Source: Bog-473 sp963753115
GTDB taxonomy: Bacteria > Actinomycetota > Acidimicrobiia > Acidimicrobiales > RAAP-2
DNA: 64,000 nt
Reading direction: 5' to 3'
NCBI GenBank assembly: GCA_963753115.1
Contig: CAVWBB010000025.1
Location: forward strand, 62,001-126,000
Shown here piece after piece: positions 1 through 8,754 of this stretch (position 1 is its first letter; each line of letters starts with the position of its first letter). The notes below the pieces were generated by a model. The model was not told where the DNA came from. It ran no database searches and worked only from the letters and a program-made list of their open reading frames with translations. The translations under genes were made by a program, and so were the position numbers.

Positions 1-768
1 CGCGGCGAGCACGAGGGAGCCGACGACGGCGGGGTTGGACCAGCCGCGGGTCGGCGCCTCGATGAGCCCGTACGTCAGGCCGGCGAGGAACAGGACGGCG
101 AGCGTGGCGCCGACGGTGTCGACGCGGCCCGTCGCCGTCGGGTCACGCGACTCGGGCACGTGGCGGATCGTGATCAGCACCACGAGGGCGGCCAGCGGGA
201 GGTTGATGAAGAAGATCCAGCGCCATGAGCCGATGGCGAGCAGGTAGCCGCCCACCAGCGGGCCCGCGGCCGCCGCCACGCCACTCAACCCCGACCAGGC
301 GCCGATGGCGCGGGCCCGGTCGTCGGGGCGGAACGAGGCCTGCAGGATGGCCAGGCTCGCAGGCGCCAGCAGCGCGCCGCCGACCCCCTGGAGCACCCGG
401 GCCCCGATGAGGAGGCCGGCGGTCGGCGCGATGCCGCAGAGGGCGGAGGAGACGGCGAACCAGACCACCCCGATGGCGAACACGCGCCTGCGCCCGTAGT
501 GGTCGCCGAGCGCTCCACCGAGGAGGAGGAAGGCGGCCAACGTGAGCGCGTAGCCGGTGACCACCCACTGCAAGGTGCCGACGCCGCCGTGGAAGTCGCG
601 GTTGATGGAGGGGAGGGCGATGCCGACGACCGTCGCATCGAGCATGGCGATCCCCGAGCCGAGCACCATGGCCGCGATGACCCAGCGCCCCTGCGCGCTC
701 GAGAGGGCCAGTTGCACGCTCGCCGCGCCCATCGGGGGAGGGCCGCCGGCATCGGGCCGCGGACTCAT
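1..768 (-). CDS. MFS drug exporter, DHA2-like (C-terminus cut by window edge)
   Basis: The reading frame is open from an ATG at 768 to the left edge, giving about 256 residues. The translation begins MSPRPDAGG and then has regularly spaced hydrophobic helices. It contains the MFS motif A region (GGALGDHYGRRRVF), the helix 4/5 motif around GARVLQGVGGALL, and WRWIFFINLP, which is typical of the 14-helix DHA2 family. The likely role is proton-driven efflux of small molecules across the inner membrane; the substrate is unknown. The start overlaps the stop of the upstream PASTA lipoprotein (ATGA), so the two are probably translated together. The C-terminal half lies outside the window. Confidence 0.85.
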   Translation of the reverse strand, partial: MSPRPDAGGPPPMGAASVQLALSSAQGRWVIAAMVLGSGIAMLDATVVGIALPSINRDFHGGVGTLQWVVTGYALTLAAFLLLGGALGDHYGRRRVFAIGVVWFAVSSALCGIAPTAGLLIGARVLQGVGGALLAPASLAILQASFRPDDRARAIGAWSGLSGVAAAAGPLVGGYLLAIGSWRWIFFINLPLAALVVLITIRHVPESRDPTATGRVDTVGATLAVLFLAGLTYGLIEAPTRGWSNPAVVGSLVLAA

Positions 769-1517
769 TGGGGACAGATGTGCATGGTGAGGGACACCGG
801 CGTGCCGGGGTGCAGCACCGTCCCGGCGCCCGGGGTCTGGGTCAGCACCGTGGGTCGCGGCTTCACGGTCGTGGTTGTCACCGGCGTAGGCGCGGTGGTC
901 ACCGGCGCGGCGGAGGACGACGTCGACGAGTCGGAGGTCGTCGTGGTGCGAGCGCGTGTCGTGGTGGTGGTTGTCTCCTTGCCGACGGAGTAGCAGGCCC
1001 AGGTGAGCCCCACCGCGTGCAGGGCGTGACGGGCGGCCGCGAACGTCAGCCCGACGACGGCGGGGACCGTCGCGGTGTCGCCGTAGCAACCCGACCATGT
1101 GATGCCGATCCGCGTGCCGGGCGGCACGACGGCACCGGGGGGCAGGGGGACGGCGCCGACGCGCAGGTCCGGTGCCGTGCCGGGGATCGCCAGGGAGGAG
1201 ACCACGCTCTGGCTCGCCAGGCTGCCCTTGTTGCACGGTGTGTTCAGCGGGACGCTGGGGAGCCCCACGGCGCGGAGCGCGGCATGGGCGGCGGCGATCT
1301 TCGCTCCGATCACGTTGGGCACGGTGACACCGGGCGTCGTGGTTGACGACGGTGTGGTCGTCGACGTCGAGGAGGTCGGTGCCACGGTCGTCGTGGACAC
1401 GGCGGTGTGGCCGGCATTCTTCTGCTCCGCTGTGGGCGAACTGCCACAGGACGAGAGGACACAAACGGCGACGATCGCGACCGGGCCCGCGACGGCAGTT
1501 CGGCCCCCCAGATGCAT
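765..1517 (-). CDS. Secreted lipoprotein with two PASTA domains
   Basis: A 250-residue protein starts at an ATG at 1517. It has a signal peptide and lipobox (VCVLSSC, Cys about residue 19), so it should be a lipid-anchored exported protein. Low-complexity Ser/Thr linkers flank two PASTA-type repeats, each opening with a VPxVxG signature (VPNVIG about residue 61, VPAVVG about 145). A second Ser/Thr-rich linker and a third, partial module (QTPGAGTVLHPGTPVSL) follow. PASTA domains are known to bind peptidoglycan or beta-lactam-like ligands in PknB and PBPs; there is no kinase or transpeptidase domain here. The role is therefore inferred only as cell-wall contact. It overlaps the downstream exporter gene by 4 bp. 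Confidence 0.75.
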   Translation of the reverse strand: MHLGGRTAVAGPVAIVAVCVLSSCGSSPTAEQKNAGHTAVSTTTVAPTSSTSTTTPSSTTTPGVTVPNVIGAKIAAAHAALRAVGLPSVPLNTPCNKGSLASQSVVSSLAIPGTAPDLRVGAVPLPPGAVVPPGTRIGITWSGCYGDTATVPAVVGLTFAAARHALHAVGLTWACYSVGKETTTTTTRARTTTTSDSSTSSSAAPVTTAPTPVTTTTVKPRPTVLTQTPGAGTVLHPGTPVSLTMHICPQ

Positions 1518-1540
1518 GGATCCATCATGGTTCCTGTGCC

Positions 1541-1600
1541 GTCCCGGCGCGTCCCGGCGCGTCCCGGCGCGTCCCGCCTGCGTCCGACCTGCGTCCCGCC
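1541..1600. repeat. Short tandem repeat GTCCCGGCGC
   Basis: Three exact copies of the 10-mer GTCCCGGCGC run from 1541 to 1570. They are followed by degenerate copies (GTCCCGCCT, GTCCGACCT, GTCCCGCC) to about 1600. The repeat fills the gap between the stop of the membrane protein (1613) and the start of the PASTA lipoprotein (1517) on the minus strand. It could vary by slippage and alter the leader of the lipoprotein mRNA; this is inference. Confidence 0.75.
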
Positions 1601-1612
1601 TGGCCGGGGGCG

Positions 1613-2297
1613 CTACTTCAAGATGTTGACGGCGCGGGCGACGACGAGGATCGCCACCACCAAGGAGATGGCCTCCTCGGCCATCATCATGAGCTTCATC
1701 CAGGGCTTGACGGCCGACACGTCGGTCGGGCTGAAGGCGGTGGCGGTCGCGAAGGCGAAGTGGAAGTAGTCCACGAAGGTCGGGGTCCAGTCCTGCCTTG
1801 ACGTGCTGGGGGTGCAGCATCTCGGGGAAGATGAGGGCGGGCGGATCGTCGGTGCCCGCGGCGCGGGCCGCCGGGCCGCCCCGGTCGAGGTTCCAATACC
1901 AGAGCGCGAAGGCGATGATGTTGGAGAGCCAGATGGCGCCGCCGCTCGCCAGCAGCACCTTGGCGTCCTGGGTGAAGCTCGACACGTTGACGATGCCGAC
2001 GACCAGGCGGATGGCGGCATCCGCATTGGCGATGGAGATCAGCCCGATCAGCACGCTGGTGAGGTTGTGGAGCCAGGGCCGGTCCCGGTCGATGCGCCCG
2101 GGGTCTCCGATGATGAGGATCGCCAGCAGTACCACCACGAGAACGAGAAAGAGCCAGGCCGCGTCACCGTTCCGCAACTGGTGCGGCAGCGCCGCCCGCA
2201 ACAGGCCGGTCGTGAGCACGGCGAGCGCCATGGGCCAGCGGGGCTCGCCGAGGCGGCCCGTGCGCTGCGCCTGGGGCGGCTCGGGCGGGGCGGACAT
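1613..2297 (-). CDS. DUF1345-like membrane protein, one apparent frameshift
   Basis: The start is an ATG at 2297, overlapping the stop of the upstream mannosyltransferase. Four or five hydrophobic helices are visible. The C-terminal part has the phrase YFHFAFATATAFSPTDV followed by a final helix ending VARAVNILK, which resembles DUF1345-type membrane proteins. The first two thirds and the last third lie in different frames. The join is near 1773-1790: removing one C restores GLDPDFVDYFHF. Translation of the sequence as given would run on in a wrong frame. Because both halves are well conserved, I favour a sequence error or a very recent mutation. Function is unknown. Confidence 0.6.
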
Positions 2298-3523
2298 CAG
2301 GGGACGTACGCCCCTTGGAACGCCAGCACGGCGTAGAGCGCCATGGCGGCGCCGGACAGGACGAAGGTCACGGCGGCGACCCGCGGCGACTTGAGCAGGG
2401 TGGCACCGGCCAGGACGAGGGGGAAGGCGCTCAGCGCATAGCGCTCGAAGGAGTCGAGGTTGGATCCCGACAACGCGATGACGACCACGCACAGGGCGAA
2501 CGCACCGTAGGACACGGGCAGGCGCCAGAACGCCACGACGAGCAGCACGACGGCGACCCCGATCCACGGCACGTGCAGCCCGTCGCCGATGTGGTGCCCA
2601 TGCGCCAGATTGGCCAGCGCGTGGTAGATCGTCGGAGCGGGGTCGGTGAGCGCCCCATGGTGCGCTTGTTGCTGTTGGATCTTCAGCGGCTCGAGAAACC
2701 CGCTCCCATACCGACTACTCACCCAGGCGAGATAGGTCACGGCGCCGGCGCCGGCCGACACGATCGCCACGACCTTGCCGGGCCACCGGGCCCAACGATC
2801 CGTTCGCCAGGAGCGGATCACCTCGATGACGGCCGGGACCACCAGCAGGCACCCGATCGGTCGGGCGGTGCCGGCCAGGTAGCCGAACAGCGAGGCCCAC
2901 CACCAGCTGCCCCGCCGGATGGCCACGAAGAAGGCGACGGCCAACAGGACCAGGAGTGCCTCGGAATAGCCCATGACAAAGACGAACGCTGGTGGCGCCA
3001 GCATGATCAACCACACCGCACGCCGGGCGATGACCTTGTCCTTGTACTCGGAGCAGGCCAGCACGTAGATCCCGATCCCTACGAGCAGGCTCGCCGCGTT
3101 CGTGATCACCAGCGATGCGATGCCGACCGTCATGGTGGTGACGTCGCTCACGCCGCGATCGAGCAGAGGCAACAACGGGAAGAAGCGGGTCGCCGCCCGC
3201 GGCAGCGGTCCATACCCGTTGGCGGCGATGGTCTGATACCAACCCGCGTCGGACCCCAGCAGCCCGTAGTGCGTCTCGAGCACGGCCTTGGGGTTGGTGA
3301 TGTGGAAGTGCTTCACCTCGTACTTGGCCAGCCCGAGCGCGAAGGCGGTGATGACCCTCGCGGTGAGCCACGGCAGCCAGGCCACGCCGAGTGCTTCGAG
3401 GATCAGGCCACGACGACCCCGCCAGCGCCCAACGAATCCCGGCGTGGAGCCGAGCTGGTCCGTCGTTGGGACGTCGGAAGTGCGCGTCACCGGGGACGCA
3501 GTATCCACTCCTCCGGACGGCAT
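2297..3523 (-). CDS. PIG-V-like mannosyltransferase (GT-C fold membrane protein)
   Basis: A 408-residue polytopic protein with about nine hydrophobic helices. Near residue 80 it has DAGWYQTIAANGYG and shortly after RFFPLLPLLDR, the spacing seen in the bacterial PIG-V/GPI mannosyltransferase family. Such enzymes move mannose from a polyprenyl phosphate donor onto an acceptor on the outer face of the membrane. The acceptor cannot be told from sequence. The chosen ATG at 3523 precedes an Arg-rich cytosolic N-terminus and the first helix. It follows a GT4 glycosyltransferase gene by 40 bp and overlaps the next gene, so the three form an operon for glycan or glycolipid synthesis. Confidence 0.75.
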   Translation of the reverse strand: MPSGGVDTASPVTRTSDVPTTDQLGSTPGFVGRWRGRRGLILEALGVAWLPWLTARVITAFALGLAKYEVKHFHITNPKAVLETHYGLLGSDAGWYQTIAANGYGPLPRAATRFFPLLPLLDRGVSDVTTMTVGIASLVITNAASLLVGIGIYVLACSEYKDKVIARRAVWLIMLAPPAFVFVMGYSEALLVLLAVAFFVAIRRGSWWWASLFGYLAGTARPIGCLLVVPAVIEVIRSWRTDRWARWPGKVVAIVSAGAGAVTYLAWVSSRYGSGFLEPLKIQQQQAHHGALTDPAPTIYHALANLAHGHHIGDGLHVPWIGVAVVLLVVAFWRLPVSYGAFALCVVVIALSGSNLDSFERYALSAFPLVLAGATLLKSPRVAAVTFVLSGAAMALYAVLAFQGAYVP

Positions 3524-3563
3524 GCGTCGATGTTTACACGAACACGGCGCAGGCGCGAGTTCT

Positions 3564-4685
3564 TCAGTGGGGTGTCTCGGCGAGCGTGCGATAGAGCCGC
3601 GCCAGCTGTTCTCCCGCTTGCGTCCAGGTGAAACGCCGGACCCGCTGCCTGCCGGCGGCGACCAACCGATCGCGGGTCGTCGAGTCCTGGAGCGCCACCA
3701 GGAGGGCCTCGGCCAGCGCGGGCACGTCGCGCGGTTCGACCAACACCGCGGCGTCGCCGACCACCTCGGGGATGGCCCCGGCGGTCGTCGCGACCACCGG
3801 GACACCGAGGGACATCGCCTCGAGTGGTGGCAGCCCGAATCCCTCGTAGAGCGAGGGGTAGGCGAGCACGCGTGCACCAGCGATGAGCGAGCTCCTGTCG
3901 TCGACCCATCCGATGCGATGGATGCGTCCCGCGTGTCGGGCGCGACTGATGCCGGCGGCCAGTGCGTCTTCACCCCACCCCGCCGGTCCCGCGATCGTGA
4001 GCTGGACGTCGGGATCCGACTCGGCCACGCGGTCGAACGCCGCGACCAGATCGGGAATGCCCTTGCGGGGCTCGACGGTGCCAATGGCGAGGATGTACGG
4101 AGCTTCGGATTCGTCGCGCGGCTGTGGAGGTCGCAGCGGCGCCACGCCGTTGTGGATGACGTGCACACGATCGGCCCCGACGCGGAAGTGCTCCATGACC
4201 TCGTCGGCCATCGCCTGCGAGACAGTGTGAATGGACGCGCCCTGTGCGATGGCCCGTCGGATGAGACCGGGGTACTGCAGCGACGTCGGGGTGCAGAGCT
4301 CGGGAAACCGCAGCGGCGTCAGGTCGTGCACCGTCACCAGCCGGGCGGCCTTTCGCGAGGGTGGCACGACGAAATTGGTGCCGTGCACCACATCGACGGG
4401 CCCCGTCCACAGCTCCACCGTCGGATGGTCGAACCGCGCCCACGCCCGCAGCAAGGCCGCCGCCGGGATCGGGACCCGTCGCCCGGGTTTGACCGACGCG
4501 GGGAGCAGTCCGGGGAGCGCCCTCCCCGCGTTGGCACTGAGGCCGTACCCGACGACCGTCAGATCGGGAGCGGCGCCCACGGCCGCCATGAACCCGGCCA
4601 CGGACTCGCCCACGCCCGTGCGCACCCCGAGCAATGGCGTGGCGTCCATCGCCACGGAGACAGGACGGCGCGGGGTGGGCATCAA
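3564..4685 (-). CDS. GT4-family glycosyltransferase
   Basis: A 373-residue soluble GT-B enzyme. The N-terminal domain opens with VAMDATPLLGVRTGVGES, typical of GT4 mannosyltransferases. The C-terminal domain has the nucleotide-sugar site YPSLYEGFGLPPLEAM with the E-x7-E pair and then GVPVVATTAGAIPEVVGDAA. It should transfer a hexose (often mannose) from a nucleotide sugar in the cytoplasm. It is the first gene of the minus-strand group, just upstream of the PIG-V-like enzyme, suggesting shared work on a mannosylated product. The acceptor is not predictable. Confidence 0.85.
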   Translation of the reverse strand: MMPTPRRPVSVAMDATPLLGVRTGVGESVAGFMAAVGAAPDLTVVGYGLSANAGRALPGLLPASVKPGRRVPIPAAALLRAWARFDHPTVELWTGPVDVVHGTNFVVPPSRKAARLVTVHDLTPLRFPELCTPTSLQYPGLIRRAIAQGASIHTVSQAMADEVMEHFRVGADRVHVIHNGVAPLRPPQPRDESEAPYILAIGTVEPRKGIPDLVAAFDRVAESDPDVQLTIAGPAGWGEDALAAGISRARHAGRIHRIGWVDDRSSLIAGARVLAYPSLYEGFGLPPLEAMSLGVPVVATTAGAIPEVVGDAAVLVEPRDVPALAEALLVALQDSTTRDRLVAAGRQRVRRFTWTQAGEQLARLYRTLAETPH

Positions 4686-4718
4686 CCGAACCTTAGAGAG
4701 TCCGGTCCGATGCCCCGA

Positions 4719-5180
4719 TCACGCCTCCTGGCAGTTCCGACAGCGACCGAAGATGGAGAAGTGGTGCGGGTCGATGGTGAAGCCGAATTGCTTCTTGGCG
4801 CGGTCGGCCAGGTTCACGAAGAGCTCGTCCGGCGCCTTGACGGCCGCGCCGCAGTGTTCGCAGACGAAATGACAATGCGCACTCGCGGCGAGGTGATAGG
4901 TGGCCGGCCCATGCCCCAGATGGGAATGGACGACGACCCCGAGCCTCTCCAGCTCGTCCAGGTTGCGGTAGATGGTCGACAGGTGCACGTCCGGGGCCTT
5001 CGCCTGGACGATGACCGCCAGGTTCTCGGCACTGTGGTGTCCCGGCTCGTGGAAGATCGCCTCGAGCAGCAGGCGCCGGGAATTCGTGACCCGGCCGCCG
5101 CTCTCGCGCACCAGGGCGAGGACGTCGTCGACCGTGCTCACGTCGTGCCGGGGTGCATCTGCGCCGAGAGGAACGCCCAT
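4719..5180 (-). CDS. Fur-family metal regulator, Nur-like
   Basis: The chosen ATG at 5180 gives 153 residues; longer starts would run across the divergent promoter. The winged helix is visible (HLSTIYRNLDELERLGVV). It is followed by HSHLGHGPATYHL, a His-rich strand HCHFVCEHCG, and the C-terminal FGRCRNC, so two CxxC metal-site pairs are present. The HLGHG motif and the ending HHFSIFGRC resemble, from memory, the nickel regulator Nur of Streptomyces more than Fur or Zur. It is divergent from a nickel/cobalt permease gene, with an inverted repeat between them. This supports nickel-dependent repression of uptake. The symbol is left open because Zur cannot be excluded. Confidence 0.75.
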   Translation of the reverse strand: MGVPLGADAPRHDVSTVDDVLALVRESGGRVTNSRRLLLEAIFHEPGHHSAENLAVIVQAKAPDVHLSTIYRNLDELERLGVVVHSHLGHGPATYHLAASAHCHFVCEHCGAAVKAPDELFVNLADRAKKQFGFTIDPHHFSIFGRCRNCQEA

Positions 5181-5218
5181 GACCCCACCACTGTACGGCG
5201 GAGGAGCTTCTTGCAAGT

Positions 5219-5253
5219 GATTCGCATTTGCCTTACCTTGGCGATAGCGAAAT
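5219..5253. promoter_or_regulatory. Imperfect inverted repeat, candidate Fur/Nur operator
   Basis: GATTCGCATTTGCC (5219-5232) and GGCGATAGCGAAAT (5240-5253) form an inverted repeat with 10 of 14 positions complementary around a 7-bp spacer. It lies between the divergent Fur-family regulator (start 5180) and the NiCoT permease (start 5288), where an autoregulatory metal operator would be expected. Confidence 0.5.
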
Positions 5254-5287
5254 GGCTGGATCCGACGCACCGAGGGGGGCACACGAC

Positions 5288-6418
5288 ATGGCGGGGCCGA
5301 TCGGTCGGATCAGCAAGATTCGCAACGGTCTGACCCCCCGGGAGTGGACCGGGGTGGGGTTGATGGCGGCGACCGTTGTCGGCCTCAACATCGTGGGGTG
5401 GGGGATGTTGGCCCTGGCCCTCCGGGGGCACCACCACGTCAACAAGACGGCGTTCTTCGGCTTCGGGACCGGGGTGCTGGCCTACACGCTGGGGATGCGC
5501 CACGCCTTCGATGCCGATCACATTGCGGCCATCGACAACACCACCCGCAAGCTGATCCATGACGGGCAGCGCCCGCTCAGCGTCGGGTATTTCTTTTCAC
5601 TTGGCCACTCGACCATCGTCTTCGTGCTCGCTGTACTCCTCAACTTCGGGATCCGGGCCCTCAACGGAGCGGTGCAGAACAACACATCAGGCCTGCACCA
5701 CTGGACGGGCATCATCGGCACCTCCATCTCGGGGACGTTCCTGTACCTGATCGGGCTGCTGAACCTCGTTGTCCTCTTCTCGATCCTCAAGGTGAGCCGG
5801 GAGATGCGTCAAGGCAGGTACGACGATGGCGAACTCGAGCGTCAGCTCAATGCGCGCGGGCTCATGAACCGGGTTCTCGGGGGCTACGCCAAGCGGGTGG
5901 ACTCGCCCGAGAAGATGTACCCGATCGGGGTGCTCTTCGGACTGGGCTTCGACACCGCCAGCGAAGTGGCGCTCCTGGTGCTCGCCGGCACCGCAGTCGT
6001 GGGCGGTCTGCCCTTCTACGCGGTGCTCTCACTCCCGATCCTCTTCGCCGCCGGGATGTGCCTCTTCGACACGATCGACGGCTGCTTCATGAACTTCGCG
6101 TACGACTGGGCCTTCTCCAAGCCCATCCGGAAGATCTATTACAACCTGACGATCACCGGCCTGTCGGTCTTCATCGCCCTCTTCATCGGGACGATCGAAC
6201 TCCTGGGGCTGATCGCCCAGGAGACAAACCGGAGCGGCGGTGTCTGGGACGTCGTCGAGAAGTTCAACATCAACCGGGCGGGGTTCATCATCGTCGGGAT
6301 CTTCGTGGCGACATGGGTCGTGGCCCTGGCGGTCTGGCACTTCGGCGACATCGAGCGGAAGTGGGAGACGCAGGCGGCCCAGGCCTACGCACAGGCGGCT
6401 GGGCCATCGGCCGAGTGA
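5288..6418 (+). CDS. NiCoT-family nickel/cobalt permease
   Basis: A 376-residue, roughly eight-helix membrane protein. The NiCoT signature HAFDADHIAAIDN (the HX4DH motif in helix II) is present, as is a second signature around FGLGFDTASEV and the FSLGHSTIV segment. These motifs carry the metal-handling residues of NixA/HoxN/NicT. It should import Ni2+ and/or Co2+ across the cytoplasmic membrane. I chose the ATG at 5288 because a strong GAGGGGGG ribosome site precedes it by 8 bp; an upstream ATG at 5252 is also open. The divergent Nur-like regulator points to nickel. No urease or hydrogenase gene is in the window. Confidence 0.9.
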   Translation: MAGPIGRISKIRNGLTPREWTGVGLMAATVVGLNIVGWGMLALALRGHHHVNKTAFFGFGTGVLAYTLGMRHAFDADHIAAIDNTTRKLIHDGQRPLSVGYFFSLGHSTIVFVLAVLLNFGIRALNGAVQNNTSGLHHWTGIIGTSISGTFLYLIGLLNLVVLFSILKVSREMRQGRYDDGELERQLNARGLMNRVLGGYAKRVDSPEKMYPIGVLFGLGFDTASEVALLVLAGTAVVGGLPFYAVLSLPILFAAGMCLFDTIDGCFMNFAYDWAFSKPIRKIYYNLTITGLSVFIALFIGTIELLGLIAQETNRSGGVWDVVEKFNINRAGFIIVGIFVATWVVALAVWHFGDIERKWETQAAQAYAQAAGPSAE

Positions 6419-6431
6419 CGGCCCGTCCGGG

Positions 6432-8642
6432 TCAGGACAGCCGGAACGCGACGGGTGCGGTCACCGCCTGCGGATCACCCGCAAACGAGGATGCCTCGAT
6501 CACGACGGAGGCGGCGGCCGCCGTGAAGCCTTCGCCGGTCCAGCGCTGGAGCGGGCGCGTCGACCCTTCCAGCTCCACGCGGGTCGCAGCGCCTGGCTCC
6601 AGCACGACCGGTGCGAACCCGAGCAGCACCCGATCGGGAAAGTCGTCCCCGGCCTCGAGGTGCCCGTACAGCTGCACGACGTGGCGCCCGGCGCGACGGC
6701 CGACATTCGTCACGGTCACCGCGGCTCCGAAGGAGTCGCCCACGAGGTCGTCGACCGAAAGATCGGAGAGCGCGAACTCCGTGTAGGACAGGCCGAAGCC
6801 CAACGGGAAGGCGGCAGCGTGCCCGTCCCGGTCGAGCAGGCGCTGACCGAACCACTTGTCGTAGGTGATGGCCTTCGCCGTACGGTCGAAGAAGGGGAGA
6901 TGGTTCTCCGACGTCGGGACGGAGAACGGCAGCCGTCCGGACGCGTCGACGTGGCCGAGGAGCACATCGGCCAGGGCATGGCCGCCCTCGGAGCCGGAAT
7001 ACCAGCTCAGCATCACGGCGGGCACGGCGTCGCGCCATTCCTCCGTGATGACCGCGCCAGCCGTGATGATCGCCACGACCGTGCGCGCGTTGGCCGCGGC
7101 CACGGCACGGATGATGTCGGCATCGACCGGGCGGAGACGCAGGCTGAGGCGGTCGCCGCCAGCGCCGTCGCTGCCCACCGTCGATGCGCCCTCGCCGCTC
7201 AACATGGCCTCCAAGCGCTTCTGCAGGGCGGGGTCGTCGGGAAACGGTGGGAAGACCGCCAGCAGCTCGGGATCGCCGAAGGCCTCGTTGTCGATGTACT
7301 CCCCCTCGTCCTCGGCGGTGTAGCCGACCAGGACCACGGCGACGTCGGCCGCTCGTGCCGCATCGGCTGCCAGGGCGGGGTCGTCCTCCGGCGTATAGCT
7401 GATCTCCACCCCTGACAACGCGGCGCGTAACCCTTCCAGCGGCGTGACGACCGCGGGCGAGCGCACATCCGATGATCCGTGGTCACCCGTGTTGGCCATG
7501 TCGGCCAGCCGACCGATGACGGCGACCGTGCGGAGGGCTCCACCGTCGAGCGGGAGGAGGGGCTGCCCGGCGACGGGCTCGTTCTTCAGCAGGACCATGG
7601 CCCGGCCGGCCACCTCGCGGGCAAGGCTGCGATGCGCCGCGGAGAACACCACGGAGGAAGGCGGCGCCGCGTCCGCACGCCGGACGTAGTAGCGGAGCTG
7701 CGTCCCGAGAATGCGGCGAGCGGCGCGCTCGATGTGCTCCTGGGTCACGCCGCCGCTCCGTATCGCCTCGGGAAGGTGCTGGGCTCGCTGTTGGACGAAG
7801 GGCTCCTCCACGTCGAGGCCCGCCCGGAGCGACTTGGCGGCGTCACGCAGGCCCCAGAGGAAGTCGGAGACGGTGACACCTTCGAAGCCCCAGCGCGCGC
7901 GCAGCACACCCTCGAGGAGGCCCTCGTTCTCTCCGACCCACTCGCCATTGACCGAGTTGTAGGAGGTCATGATGCCGTCGACGCCCTCGTCGACCACCCG
8001 TCGGAAGTGCGCGAGGAAGACCTCGTGCAAGGTCGCGTCGTCGGCCGAGACGTCCACGGTGAAGCGGGCGTTCTCCATGGAGTTGAGTGCGTAGTGCTTG
8101 GCCACCGCCATCATGTTCGGCGCGACGCCGCGGACCAGCGCCGCCCCCATCTCACCTAGGAGGAGCGGATCCTCGCCGTAGGTCTCCTGCACCCGCCCCC
8201 AGGCCGGATGCCGGGGCAGGTTGATGCACACGCCCCCGAAGAAGTTCGCCCCCTGGGCGCGCCCTTCGAGGCCGATGGCGGTGCCCACGCGCTCCTCCAG
8301 GTCCCGATCCCAGGTCGCTCCCCGGGCCATCGACACGGGAAACGCCGTGGAGTGCCCCATGACCACTCCCCGAGGGCCGTCCGAGAACAGCAGCCCCGGG
8401 ATGCCGAGACGCTCGACGCGCCCCATCGGGATCGGCGTCCGGTTGTAGCCGGCCACGTTCATCTCGATGAGCCCGTCCCAGAACGGCACGTCGCCATCCA
8501 ACAGTCCGAGCTTCTCGTCCATCGTCAGCTCGTCAAGCAAGTCCTCCACGACGGCACCGAGTGGTTCGCCCAACCGGAGCCGCTCCACCGATTGCGAAAA
8601 AACGGTCGAGGCGCCGGAGGTGGCGACGGAGTCCGGAGGCAT
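6432..8642 (-). CDS. Glycoside hydrolase family 3 (beta-glucosidase-like)
   Basis: About 736 residues from the ATG at 8642. The N-terminal (alpha/beta)8 domain holds MDEKLGLLDGD, the substrate-binding KHYALNS segment and the nucleophile motif VTVSDFLWGL, with Asp as nucleophile. The middle alpha/beta sandwich has LLKNE and VAVIGRLAD. The C-terminus is a fibronectin-III-like domain (GRRAGRHVVQLYG). No signal peptide is seen, so it probably acts in the cytoplasm on imported beta-glucosides or related glycosides. It is convergent with the NiCoT gene with a 13-bp gap. Aglycone and sugar specificity cannot be judged. Confidence 0.9.
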   Translation of the reverse strand: MPPDSVATSGASTVFSQSVERLRLGEPLGAVVEDLLDELTMDEKLGLLDGDVPFWDGLIEMNVAGYNRTPIPMGRVERLGIPGLLFSDGPRGVVMGHSTAFPVSMARGATWDRDLEERVGTAIGLEGRAQGANFFGGVCINLPRHPAWGRVQETYGEDPLLLGEMGAALVRGVAPNMMAVAKHYALNSMENARFTVDVSADDATLHEVFLAHFRRVVDEGVDGIMTSYNSVNGEWVGENEGLLEGVLRARWGFEGVTVSDFLWGLRDAAKSLRAGLDVEEPFVQQRAQHLPEAIRSGGVTQEHIERAARRILGTQLRYYVRRADAAPPSSVVFSAAHRSLAREVAGRAMVLLKNEPVAGQPLLPLDGGALRTVAVIGRLADMANTGDHGSSDVRSPAVVTPLEGLRAALSGVEISYTPEDDPALAADAARAADVAVVLVGYTAEDEGEYIDNEAFGDPELLAVFPPFPDDPALQKRLEAMLSGEGASTVGSDGAGGDRLSLRLRPVDADIIRAVAAANARTVVAIITAGAVITEEWRDAVPAVMLSWYSGSEGGHALADVLLGHVDASGRLPFSVPTSENHLPFFDRTAKAITYDKWFGQRLLDRDGHAAAFPLGFGLSYTEFALSDLSVDDLVGDSFGAAVTVTNVGRRAGRHVVQLYGHLEAGDDFPDRVLLGFAPVVLEPGAATRVELEGSTRPLQRWTGEGFTAAAASVVIEASSFAGDPQAVTAPVAFRLS

Positions 8643-8754
8643 CCGGTCACAATAGGGACTCTCCCGTCCGGTGTCACCGACGTCGCACCCGGGACCATCC
8701 TCCGCGTGCACCGCGCATCCGATGGGTCAGGTCAACGACGGAGAACAGAATCGT

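Noticed and set aside
1541..1600. Possible CRISPR or regulatory repeat array
   Set aside because: The units are 10 bp, abut directly and have no spacers. It is a simple tandem repeat.
765..2567. 600-residue open frame covering the PASTA gene and the membrane protein
   Set aside because: It joins two unrelated proteins through an out-of-frame Arg/Gly-rich stretch, and a proper signal peptide start exists at 1517.
3288..5333. 681-codon plus-strand frame over the glycosyltransferase and Fur genes
   Set aside because: It overlaps three well-supported minus-strand genes and has no family motif.
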